From: Lojkania enalia
Lineage: Eukaryota > Ascomycota > Dothideomycetes > Pleosporales
Reading direction: 5' to 3'
Assembly: GCA_010094045.1 (NCBI GenBank)
Contig: ML986726.1
Span: 73,734 to 127,930 of the forward strand
Length of the DNA: 54,197 nucleotides
Positions 25,113-36,176 of this stretch are shown in pieces. The first letter of the stretch is position 1. Every line of letters starts with the position of its first letter. A program made the translations under genes and the position numbers. The notes beneath the pieces are model-generated. The model had not been told where the DNA came from and made no database searches. It was given only the letters and a program-made list of their open reading frames with translations.

Positions 25113-26712
25113 TTTGCAGGATGAGACTTGAGATCACGGTGAACAAATTGTAAGAATTGCGAAGCTCAAGCAATGTCAAGTCTTATGAAGACTCCTGCCA
25201 CGCTCAAGAACGTCAAAGGCATCGTCACCATTTTATGCTCGTATCGCGGATATAACAGTCGTCCCTGGAGTCCGCTATGGCCGTATTGTAGCTGAATTTG
25301 GTGTTGAATTTTGAAGCCCGCTAGGAGTGGTCGATCTGCTATCGACCTTCATAGACGCATGAGGCGAGGCATCCCAGATCCCAGCTTGCACTAGCGAGGC
25401 ATCAAAGTAAACGTCACAGTACATATCTAGGAGATCTTCTGCACTATGCGGCAATCGGGCTGGTGGATCGGCGCAGTGATCTACCCGGTGGCTTCATACA
25501 AGGTTCTTTTCTTCTGCGCATGTTACCGAACGAGTAGTCTTGCGCAACTCAAGCCGACAGAGAAACATTTTATCTCCGGGCCACTCGCGACTCCAGATGG
25601 CCGCTGCTTTTGGGGGCTAAAACGCTTCTCAGCCTTATTTGGTAGGCAAAGACAAAGCTGGAAAATAAAAATAAGAATAAAAATAAAAATAAAACCAAAA
25701 AATATAAAAGGAGGAAGGGAAAAAGAAAGAAAAGAAAAGAAAAGAAAAGAAAAGAAAGACAACGAAAGGCAAAAAAACAGGAGTTTGACGAACAGGTAGA
25801 GACGGATAGTTCCGAGAGCTGAATGCGATGGAACCGGTCCTAGGGCAGCCCGTTGGTAAGTCTCGGGTCGACGCACGCTGACAATCGCCCAGTGTCGGAT
25901 GGGGAAGGATTGGGACCTGGATACGGGGTTGCATGGCCTCTTGCCAAGTTGTCGCCACCACCGGTGTGGAGCAAGGACACCCATCCAACTACTACTGCAG
26001 CTTGGGTCGATCCCTGCACCCTGAAAAGCCACGCCAGAGGCTCTAACGATGGATATACGCTTAGTACGACAAAGCCGCGAAGGAACGCCCACGCTACACC
26101 CCGGCTTCCAGAAAATGTTTTGCAGCCTTCTCGCCAGCACTTTCTGGCACAGGAAAGATCGGCCACTAACCGATGCCCTGCGACAGCCACCGAATCCGGT
26201 AATTGTCCAAATATCCGTTCCTGGAGCCGAACGCACCTCCACAGACACGAACATCGCCACATTCCCACTCCAACAGGTTCTTTAAACATGTTTGAATTCC
26301 GGAGATACTTCAATGCCCAAAGCTCCGTTACAATGACATACCCTTCGCTTTCAGTTAGGTAGGCTAGTACCACTCTCTTCCGTAAGGTTTGGGAACGTTC
26401 CTTAGCCTTATCATCTGGCCTATCACGAGCTCGATGGCACGCACACCAGATGTCTCAGACCATACTTCTTCGGGGGATGATGTCACGGCCTCATCGTTCG
26501 GATTTGAAGTGTCATTTAGGTACATTGTTGATCATACCGGACGACAAGGCACCCATCCGACGTCGGATATCGAAACTTGTTACTCGAGAATGATATCAAT
26601 TTCAGGTACATAAGAAAGGTATAAGAACATGTGCCGCCTTCGACAAGCTGTCTTAGTCTGAATCATGCCCTGACTGCTACAGACTTTTCTACCTATATCT
26701 TTTGAAATCACA
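25113..26712. promoter_or_regulatory. Shared divergent promoter region of the A-T-R and PKS genes
   Basis: 1.6 kb between two outward-facing start codons (25112 minus, 26713 plus), so it holds both promoters and is the most likely control point of the cluster. It contains a long purine tract at 25661-25790. Several open frames of 75-245 codons on both strands (for example 25523-26260 minus) arise mainly from the low-complexity tract and are not called as genes. No specific regulator-binding site could be assigned. Confidence 0.6.
25661..25790 (+). repeat. Polypurine tract, AAAAT and AAAAG pentanucleotide repeats
   Basis: About 130 nt of almost pure purine plus T on the plus strand. An AAAAT-type microsatellite grades into several consecutive AAAAG units and further A/G runs. 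On the minus strand it is the C/T tract common upstream of fungal genes. It lies in the divergent promoter, about 0.55 kb upstream of the A-T-R start. Confidence 0.9.
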
Positions 26713-29700
26713 ATGTCAGTTCCATCAACCCTACTCTTCGGTCCACAGACAAAGCTTCCAGCAAAGGAGCAGAGTCAGGACATCCGGAACTTCCTCACTA
26801 CATCCCCTGCGTTGCGACCCTTTCTCAACGCTATTCAAGAACTGCCTTCTTTCTGGGATGCCTTGGTAGCCTCCGACCGGGCGCTTGATTGCGTTCCGGG
26901 CCAACAATCGATTGACATCCTCCTACAGTGGCTTAACGGGCAGACAATTCCGAGTTTCGACTCCGAGAACAACAGCCTCTGCACGCCATTGACAGTCATC
27001 GTACAAATTGTGCAATACTTCCAATACTTGGCCAAGGCGACGTTAAGACATGACCAAGTCTTAGCATCTGCGACCGCTGGCGGTGTACAGGGCTTCTGCA
27101 CCGGAATTCTCTCCGCCCTTGCGATATCATCATGTTGTGATGAAGAAGAAATCGCCGCCCAAGCATCAGTGGCACTTCGATTAGCCCTTTGCATCGGGGC
27201 GTACGTCGACTCGGCTCGACCGACGAACTCCTCAAAGATGGCATGCATCGTTGTACGAAGCCAAACTCCGGGCAAGATCAGAGAACTCCCTCACCTTTTG
27301 GAGCGCTGGAAACAAGTAGGCGTCGTTTCCCCGCAAACATGTAGGATCCGGCTAATTGTGTGTCATAGGCTTATGTGTCCGTGATCTACGACCAGGATAC
27401 CGTCACGCTTACGGTGCCCAAATCGGAAATTTCGGAAGTGGGGGCATCGTTGTTCCAGCAAGGCTTCACAGTGAGAAATGTTTCGATTGAGGGTCTATTC
27501 CATTCTTCTTTGAATGAAAACGCCCTCGAGAAGATCTTAAGACTATGTGAAAGCGACGAATCTCTGAGACTCCCGTATGCATCCTCCTTAAAGGTGCCTG
27601 TCCGATCGAATACCGATGGCAAAGTCATCACCGAAGGACTCTTGTCGGCTATTGCAGCGCCAATCCTACTCACTGAAGTCTCAGACTGGTATAAGACCAT
27701 GTCAGCAACTGTGCATTCAATTATGCCCGGCTCAGATGTTATGGTCTTCGGACTTTCCGATGTAATACCTGCTTCCATCCAGCGCGAACAGCGGTTACGC
27801 ATCACGAGAGCTTGGGCTAGCTCCAACGAAAACCCTTCAAAGCCTGAGCACAAGCACCCAGAAAACTCTATCGCTATTGTCGGCATGTCGGCTAAATATG
27901 CTGGCGTCGATTCTTTGGGGGAATTCTGGGATGTCATCGCTTCTGGAAAATCCATGTGCACCGAGCTACCCCGTGATCGCTGGCCAACAGAGTCTCTGCG
28001 GCGATCAAAGTCGGGAGCAAAGTTTTACGGCAACTTTCTCCGAGATGTTGAAGCTTTCGACCACAAGTTCTTCAAGAAGTCCTCCAAGGAAGCCGCCGCG
28101 ATGGATCCGCAACAGCGACTCCTTCTTGAAGCATCCTATCAAGCGCTGGAATCGTCCGGCTACTTCACAGAAGACCAGCCACCAGAGGATATTGGCTGTT
28201 TCGTTGGTGTTGCGACAACAGATTATCATGACAATATTGCATCACATCCGGCCAACGCTTTCTCGGCCCTAGGCGAGCTACGAGCATTCCTCTGCGGGAG
28301 AATCAGCTACCATTTTGGATGGACCGGCCCCTCAATGACATTCGATACTGCATGCAGCGCATCTATGGTAGCTATCGACAGTGCATGTAGAGCTATTCAG
28401 ACGGGCCAATGCTCGAGAGCTCTTGCTGGCGGCGTTTCCGCGAACTCGAGTCCCAATCTCTGGGAAAACCTACGAGGAGCAAGTTTCCTCAGTCCTACTG
28501 GGCCGACTAAGCCTTTTGACGAGAATGCTGATGGATACTGCCGAGGAGAAGGAGTAGGACTCGTACTGCTGAAGAAGCTCTCCGATGCCGTGAAGGATAA
28601 TGACTTTGTGCTGGGTGTCATCCCCGCCACAGGGGTCAACCAGGCGAAAAACGAAACATACATCACTGTTCCCCACGGAAAATCGCAACAGAAACTGTAC
28701 GAGAAAGTCATTGCGCAATCTGGACTCCAGCCTGATGAATTTTCCTTCGTCGAGGCTCATGGTACCGGCACCCAGAAGGGCGACCCAGCTGAGATGGAAA
28801 GCCTTCGAGGCATTTTCGGGACGCCATCTCGGACCGAAGCTCTGCATGTCGGCTCAGTTAAAGGCAATGTTGGTCATTGCGAGGCTGCATCTGGAGTTGC
28901 TTCAGTGATCAAGACGGTCTTGATGATGCAACAAGGATCCATCCCGCCAATTGCGAATCACCACACCCTCAACCCGAAGATCCCCACTCTCGAGACCCAT
29001 AAGCTTGCAATTCCAAAATCCTTATTGCCTTGGAATGCTAGCTTTAAGGCAGCACTTATCAATAACTACGGTGCAGCAGGGAGTAATGGAGCTCTTGCGT
29101 TATGCCAGGCACCTGCCTCCGGCTCAGCCGGGAATGCCCCGGTATTCTCCAAAGTTCCCATTTTCATTTCAGCAAATTCAGATGAAAGCCTAGCATCTTA
29201 TTGCGATGCGCTACGAACATGGATCCCAACCGCGCCGAATGCGACAGCCGCTGATTTCTTGCCTAATCTGGCTTACAATTTGGCTAGAAAGCAGAATCGA
29301 TCGCTCCGACCTGCCTTGGCCACATCCGTCGCGAATGTAGCCGAGCTTATAGACAAGCTCGGAGAAATGAAGCCAAATGTCGAGGACACCGACAACAAAC
29401 CCGTGGTTCTTGTTTTTGGTGGCCAGACCACTAGTTACGTCGGCCTTTCCCAGGATGTCTATCATGGATCCGCAATTTTCCGCTCACATCTGGAACATTG
29501 CGACCAAGTCATCAAATCAACCGGATTTAAGAGTATATTCCCCGCGATCTTCCAAGCAGAGCCAGTCTCCGATCTCGTCAATCTCCATTCCATGTTCCTT
29601 GCCATCCAATACGCTTGTGCAAAGACCTGGATGAGCTGTGGAGTCGCGCCAGCTGCTGTTGTCGGACACAGCTTTGGCCAACTGACCGCTTTGTGCATTT

Positions 29701-32700
29701 CTGGCGCTTTGTCTTTAGAAGACACAGTGAAATTAGTCGCCGGCCGCGCAACGCTGATGCAGAAGTTCTGGGGCGAGGAGCCAGGATCGATGGTTGCTCT
29801 TGAGGCGGATACTGAGACTTCTCGGCGCATCGTATCATCGCTCTCCAGTTCTGAGCCCTCTACAGAGATCGCCTGCTACAATGGCGCGGCAAGCCACGTT
29901 CTCGTGGGAAGCTCCGCCGCCATGGACAAGGTGGAGGAGGCGTGCAAGACAGGCGGAGAAAATGGTCGCTCGATTCGATGCAGAAGACTCCGGGTCACGA
30001 ATGGCTTCCACTCAACTTTCACTGATCCTCTCATCCCCGAGCTTGAGAAACTGGCATCTGAGCTTACCGTTAGCAAGCCTAATATAACTTTGGAAACGTG
30101 CTCAGATAGCGCGAGTTGGGACGAAATTACTCCATCTCTCATTGCCCAACATACTCGAGCCCCAGTTTATTTTCAGGCCGCTGTAGAGCGACTTGAAGAG
30201 CACTTAGGTGCTTGCACATGGCTAGAAGCCGGTTCCGCTTCATCAGTTACCGGAATGGTTCGAAGAGCGGTCGCGTCGCCCAGTGCCGGACACACCTTCC
30301 ATCCTGTCCAGTTGAATGACAAGGACGCGATAGGATCACTTGCCGAGACAACTACCAGCCTTATGAAGGTTATTCCAAAAGCAACATTCTGGCCATTCCA
30401 CAAATCTCAGCATGAACAATATCGCGCATTCAATCTCCCGCCATACCAATTCGAGAAGCATCGACATTGGCTCAAGTGGAAGGACTATGCTGAAGCTCCT
30501 ATTTATCCAGAAGCTCCTTCTGTAGGGATAGACGAAGATCCAATGGAGCTCCTCCGATGCATTGAGGCCGACCAAGGCAAGGCTCGCTTCGCAATCAGCT
30601 CGCAAAACGAAGAGTTCCAGACATTCGTCAAGGGACACGCAGTTCTCGGTCAGCCTCTCTGTCCCGCAGATCTTTACGTCGAGCTTGTTCATCGGGCCGT
30701 ATGCACTCTAGCCCCCAACGCGGCAGGTTGCCTACCAGCCATTGAGAAGCTATCAATCGTCGCTCCTCTGGGTATCGATCCAACACAGAAAATCTTCCTC
30801 GAGTTGACCCAACAAGGCGATGCTACAGAATGGAAGTTTCTTTTTTCGAGCCGATCTCAACATGGAGGCGAGAAGGATGTCCAGCATGCCTCTGGTTTTA
30901 TTGCCCTCTCACCTCCAGATGACGCTCATGTAGCCACAGAATTCTCTCGTTACAGCAGACTTATGGGATCTAGCAGAGCAGAGACTGTGTTAGAAGATCC
31001 GGATTCAGAGGGGATGCAGGGTCCGCTCGTTTACAAGCTCTTCAGCAAGGTCGTGAGCTATGGGAAATACTACCAAGGTGTCCGCGAAATCGCGGCCAAG
31101 GGCAACGAAGTGGCCGCACGTATTTCGATGCCTCGTTCGACCCCTTCCTCCTCCAACATGGTTCTCGATCCAGTCCTCATCGATAACTTCGTACAGGTCG
31201 CTGGAATTAAGGACAACATCCTCAATTATTGCCCTCCAAATCAAGTCTTCATCTGCGGGCATATTGACCGCATCCAAACTAGTCCAGTCTTCCTAGATAA
31301 GAGCAAGACACCTCAGATTTGGAGTGTAGTCGCGCACTGCACTTCCTTGAGCGAGAAGGAATACGTCAACGACATCTATGTCTTTAGTGAGGATGGGCAA
31401 CTGGCAATGATAATCCTAGGAGTACAATTTACTAGAGTCGCGATCGCATCTCTCGCGAAGATCCTCGCCACCTCCAACTCGGCTTCGGCTCAAACCAAGT
31501 CACAGCCGTCGCAGCCCAGCCCACCAAAGACTCAGATTGCTGAGTTAAAGTCGATGATGACTCAGGGATCTCTCTCGTCGAGCTCGAGCTCTACACCATC
31601 GCTTACAGGCAGCTCTTCGCCTCAGTCAGGAGCTTCGACGCCTCTAACTCAGACCGAACCCTCTACACCAGTCAATGAAACTGAAAAAGAAGGGTCCGCT
31701 GCAGCTTCGAGGGATAGACTAGCCAAGCTCGTGTCAGAACAGCTTGAAACATCAGCTCCCATGCTCAATGACACTCTCCTCGAAGACCATGGCTTAGACT
31801 CTCTGCTGACCGTCGAGCTCAAGGGCGAGGTAGAGAGCGCTTTTAGCGTAACCCTTGCCTCAGACGCAATTCATAGTTCTATCACATTTGGCGAGCTCTT
31901 CACTCTAGTCAACGCTCAGGCTAAACCAGAGCCAAAGGCCGCCGGGTCCCTCTCCGACATCTCCCTGCAGCCTCGCCTAGCCGCCAGTGCCAGCGCAATG
32001 TAGGTGAGCGCGCATTTGCCCTCTATCCATATGAATCTGACAAAGCATCCAGCCCTCGCACACTACAAGATGTCGGCCCCAACGAGAAACGGCGCCCGGG
32101 TGACCGCATGAAGACCGTGCTCTTTCATACTGCTGACAACACGCCTCTATATGCGGACATCTACCTTCCAGATGAATCCCAAATCACCGAATCCCCACGA
32201 CCCGTTGCCCTCATGGTCCACGGAGGCGGCTTCACTATGTTATCCCGGAAGGACGTCCGCCCGAAACAGACGGCCCTCCTCCTCACCAATGGCTTCCTCC
32301 CCGTCAGCATCGACTACCGACTCTGCCCCGAAGTCTCTGTCCACGCCTCTATCTCCGACGTCGCCTCCGCTCTACAATGGGCCCGCAACATCCTACCCAC
32401 GCTCGACCTTGAGATTCCCAATCTACACATCTCTAGTGAAAAGGTCGCCGTCATCGGCTGGTCAACCGGCGGCACGCTGGCCCTGCAGCTCGGCTACGCC
32501 GCTGAGCGACAGGGCGTGCGACCCCCCGACGCAACGCTAGCCTTCTACTGCCCCAGCAACTTTGAAGATGCTTTCTGGACGCAGCCCAACTTCCCTGAAA
32601 ACACCAATGAGGACACGCTCGCGGGGTATGATTTGCTGGAAGGTGTGCACGACACGCCGATCACAGGGTACAACGTCGACAGCAAGGCCGGGGCGGTGGG

Positions 32701-33130
32701 TGGGTGGATGGCGCCTTCGGACCCGCGGTCTCGGATCGTGCTGCACATGAACTGGCGGGCGCAGATGGTGCCCATCATCGCAAATGGGTTGCCGTCGAAA
32801 TATCAAGCGGCCTTGCGAGGCATGTCATCTACTGACTTTGCGAAGCTAGAGCGACCGAGCACCGAGCAGGTTGTGGCGATCAGTCCGTACGCGCAGATCA
32901 AGAAGGGCAACTACAAGGTACCCACGTATCTTATCCACGGAACCAAGGATGATTTAATCCCGTGGGAGCAGCCTAAGACCGTGCTCGAGGCGTTGAGGGA
33001 GGCGGGTGTCGATTCCGGGCTGAGCATCTTGGACGGGGCAGAGCATCTGTTCGATTTGTATAGGAGTAAGGGTCGGGAGTGGGATGTTGTGCTTGAGGGG
33101 TACGAGTTCTTGTTCAGTCAGTTAAGGTAA
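26713..33130 (+). CDS. Non-reducing polyketide synthase, SAT-KS-MAT-PT-ACP-alpha/beta hydrolase
   Basis: Three exons: 26713-27315, 27369-31999 and 32053-33130, giving 2103 residues. The second intron (32000-32052, GTAGGT..CAG with a CTGAC branch motif) splits the codon of an apparent ATG-TAG end and restores frame for 18 codons before the hydrolase Met at 32108. Domains: SAT 1 to about 350 with GFCTG nucleophile motif and GLFHS; KS about 365-790 with Cys530 in DTACSAS and HGTGTQKGDP; MAT with Ser969 in GHSFGQ; PT with His1291 (GHAVLGQPLCP) and Asp1473 (DNFVQVAG); a Ser/Thr-rich linker; one ACP with Ser1679 in GLDSLLTVEL; C-terminal hydrolase with HGGGF oxyanion loop, Ser1882 (GWSTGG), Asp2044 and His2076. 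Such enzymes build aromatic polyketides in the cytosol. PT and MAT motifs resemble methylating-clade enzymes, but no C-methyltransferase domain lies between ACP and hydrolase. All catalytic residues are present. Confidence 0.93.
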
Positions 33131-34174
33131 ACGTCGGGTGATATGTGAGAATGTATAAATAAAATTGTATATATTTCCTTTTTGTTTCTGGGTAATTAAA
33201 GGACTAGGACTGGGTAGGGTGTTTGGATGTGGCGCAGTGTTAGATTCGTTGGCATATAGAAATTAATATTGTAAAAATTCGCAAGCATATGCTCCACTAC
33301 CACCAATGGTGAAACGAGTTGAAAGGAATATATCTGCTGTACAAGTACTGCACGAGCAGGAGCAACAACCGCAAGAAGAGCTTTAAAGAGTACTTCAACA
33401 GTAATGGCAAACTAAGGACTGTAAAGGACTGTAAGATTATCTAAGGGAAGGAAATAAACATCGAGAATAGAGGATATGCTAACAGCCTAGTAGGCGATTG
33501 AAGTGACCGAGATTGGAAGCGGACCGAGTGCTTGGTTCGGTAATGCCTATTACCTCTTTAATTCGCTTGGGCTAAATCCGCATCTTGGGTTTCAATGGCT
33601 AGCATTCATGTCATGTGAAAATTCGGGACTCAGTTGGCGGTATCCTACTCATACCAATCCTTTATTCATGGTCCGTTTGTCCTCTATTTCCTTTAAATTT
33701 TTTTTCCTGGGGTCGTGAATGTGGAAGCAGACCAAAAGCAGCAAAGAAGCTCTGGTTTGAAATGTTCAGGGACAAAATTTGCAATTCATTCTTTGATATA
33801 CTAGCGCATTTAGCTTAGTGACAATGAACATGCTATCTTAGCTAAATGCCAATTAGGAAAGAGTATTTTCCGAAAAATTCTGCTAGAGGAGGTCACCTCC
33901 CATTTTTATTTCTCGTCCTTGCTCCTTCCCTGACATGATGGAGAGCTCGAAAGATCGGACATATGAGGCATTGCTTCTCTCCCATGCTTTTGACATCGTA
34001 TTCTCTACTAACGCCTATAGTTTTACAATCGCTATATTGCTATGTAATTTTATTCCATTCGCTAGGTAAGCCAACCTAATCCGTCATGCAGTCTTCACTA
34101 ACATTTCGCAGCATCTTTAGCGGATAACGTATTTAACTCGGGCCTAAACACAGTTTTTCTCATTCTCCTCCACA
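33131..34174. other. Intergenic, no supported gene
   Basis: About 1 kb at the right edge of the cluster. Short frames at 33503-33818 show no recognisable protein. The 3' end of the PKS transcript must lie in the first part. I see nothing else in it. Confidence 0.6.
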
Positions 34175-35634
34175 ATGACGAGTGTCCGCTTATTCGCAAG
34201 AGGTGTCGAGGAAGTATGCGCCTTCGTGCGGGAAAATCAAATAGGGATTTGGGTAACGACTTGCTTCCATTGCCGGGAAAGTGTCATAGAAGGGGTATAT
34301 TGCTCGAATTGCGGCCACACGTTGCTGCATTTGCCATCTAGGTATGCTCAAAGGAGAAGATTAGATACTAGAGTGTGGGGTCTGGAATGGAATGATAAGG
34401 GCATACTGACTTTGCAACCAGCGAGTCATTTAGTGATGAAGTCGTTGCGGATAGTATGTACTCTACGCATATTCAAACTCCCTCTCAAGGTGTCCCCGAA
34501 GAAGAAAATGTAGCGCATACTAGGCGTTCAGGGGATACCTTAACCTTGGATGACTAGGAAACGTCCATGGATGGTGCAGACTCTTTACCTACTACACGTA
34601 CCTCGCCTAATGATGTCGAAGAAAATACGACTCCTCGGACTGGCCACCTGAACAATACCTTGGATGAGGAGGCAGTTCCCGTGGACACGACAGTTGCTCA
34701 GGATCTCTTTGGAATTAACTTGAGAGAAGACGAAGGCTCGCAATCCAGCCAGCCAGATAACACCTTGGATGGCAGGCATGCTATCACAAATGATGACGAA
34801 CAGCATCCGGCAAGTAACCAAACCAAGAGGAGAACCTTCCCGCTAGCGCTTGATTACCGGGACCTTCTCGACCATGAAGTGAGCTCTCGATTCGACAAAC
34901 CCAAGGACCCAAAAGGCAAAGCGCCTACCAGACCTCCCGAGGACTTCACGGCCTCCTTTGAATCAGTTCTACACCAGGATACGAAGCGACATGTGCTAGA
35001 CCCGGATCTAGCTGTCCTAAGATGGTGGCGAAGTTCTAGCGTCTATTCTCAAGACCATGGTTTTTCAGATCAGGAAGTACTAGAGGAGCAAGCACTAGAG
35101 CGTCCTACCATGCCACAGTCCAGTATCTCTCTTTTGCCGCCTTTCGAGTTCGAGTTCAAGCCCAGAAGACCTGCCCCTCCTCTTCCTCCTTCTCCACCGC
35201 CGCGCATAGAGACCGAGCGGCGCGTAGTGTTACCAGGAGACAGCAGAAGGGACATCTCGACAATGACGGCGATGCGCAGAGTGGAAGTTCTGAAGCGTCC
35301 TCCTATTCGGAAGAGCGTATTGAGTCTGTTTGGAGTTAGTCGAAACGAGGAGGGCGAACATGACAGACGCAGGGGGCAAACCGAATCTGCGGGAAGGACC
35401 GAGATTAGTGGCCACGCAACCAGGAATCCCCCTTACAGACAAGTGTGCATCAGGGGAAGAATCTCAGCAGACGACCTTGGAGAGGGAATGCGACCCCGGT
35501 CCCCAGTACCCCATCCAGCAAGTTTACGAGTGAATAGGAGTGGAGTTGCGACGCAGCCTCGGCTTCTGTCGACCAGAGGGAAAGAGAAATGGTACCGTAG
35601 CTGGATTTCTCACAAAATTTTCAAGAGGAAGTGA
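34175..35634 (+). pseudogene. Zinc-ribbon, disordered hypothetical protein interrupted by a TAG
   Basis: Exon 34175-34341 encodes an N-terminal zinc ribbon, CFHCRESVIEGVYCSNC (C-x2-C-x9-C-x2-C). A GT..AG intron (34342-34421, 80 nt) then leads in phase to a frame that runs to 35634, broken only by TAG at 34555-34557. Without that stop the protein would have about 459 residues: a Ser/Thr/acidic, low-order middle, proline-rich stretches (APPLPPSPPPRIE) and a basic C-terminus ending in IFKRK. The frame open for 355 codons right after the stop, with an ATG only four codons on (34567), argues for a recent nonsense change, most simply CAG to TAG. Alternatives are a 100-residue protein, an independent downstream ORF from 34567, or readthrough. 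I do not recognise a named family. Nothing ties it to the cluster. Confidence 0.55.
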
Positions 35635-36176
35635 AGGGTATTCGGCTTTGGGTCACATGGTATAGATAGGCCATTGAGTATGGGGCGGGAAATGGTTGGT
35701 GTGTGCATTCATCACTCGTGACTATCTCTTGAATAGAACACTGTAGATATTCTCCATTACAGATAAGCGCAGAATCAGTGTGATAGTTAGTGGTTACTGT
35801 ACGACCTAACCATGATGCGAACTAGAACAAGCTGGTCCCCGCATCTCGAGATGAGAGTTCTGGTGTTGAGGTCGGCATCGGCATGTCGACGCAAATGTGC
35901 AGTATAGAGACTAAGCCTGTTCGGGCGCTAGTGCGGGCAAAAAGACCACGCTCGCCGCAGTCGGAGCGAGCGTGTCCAGAAGCCGTGATGAAATAAATTA
36001 TTCGCCAAAAGACTCATGCCCACCCCTTCACTCCTCGTGCTCCCCACCCCCTCCTGCGTCTTTTCTGAGAGTGACTCAAACCATTTCACTACGCTCTAGA
36101 AGAGTCTTTCCGTCTTGTCGTTGAGGCTTCTCATCTCAATTCCCTTTGTCGTTTTGCCTCAATCGCATACCACGCC
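35635..36176. other. Upstream region of tryptophan synthase
   Basis: About 540 nt without an open frame of note. A pyrimidine-rich stretch at 36016-36170 directly before the ATG is typical of highly expressed fungal genes. Confidence 0.55.

Noticed and set aside
25523..26260. 245-codon minus-strand frame in the divergent promoter
   Set aside because: Its length depends on translating the polypyrimidine tract (long Phe/Ser/Leu run); the rest has no family resemblance.
31560..31680. Ser/Thr-rich stretch in the PKS as a separate repeat
   Set aside because: It is the ordinary low-complexity linker before the ACP and remains in frame.
32108..33130. Separate alpha/beta hydrolase gene
   Set aside because: The intron at 32000-32052 joins it in frame to the PKS, and the upstream 18 codons are open, so it is treated as the C-terminal domain.
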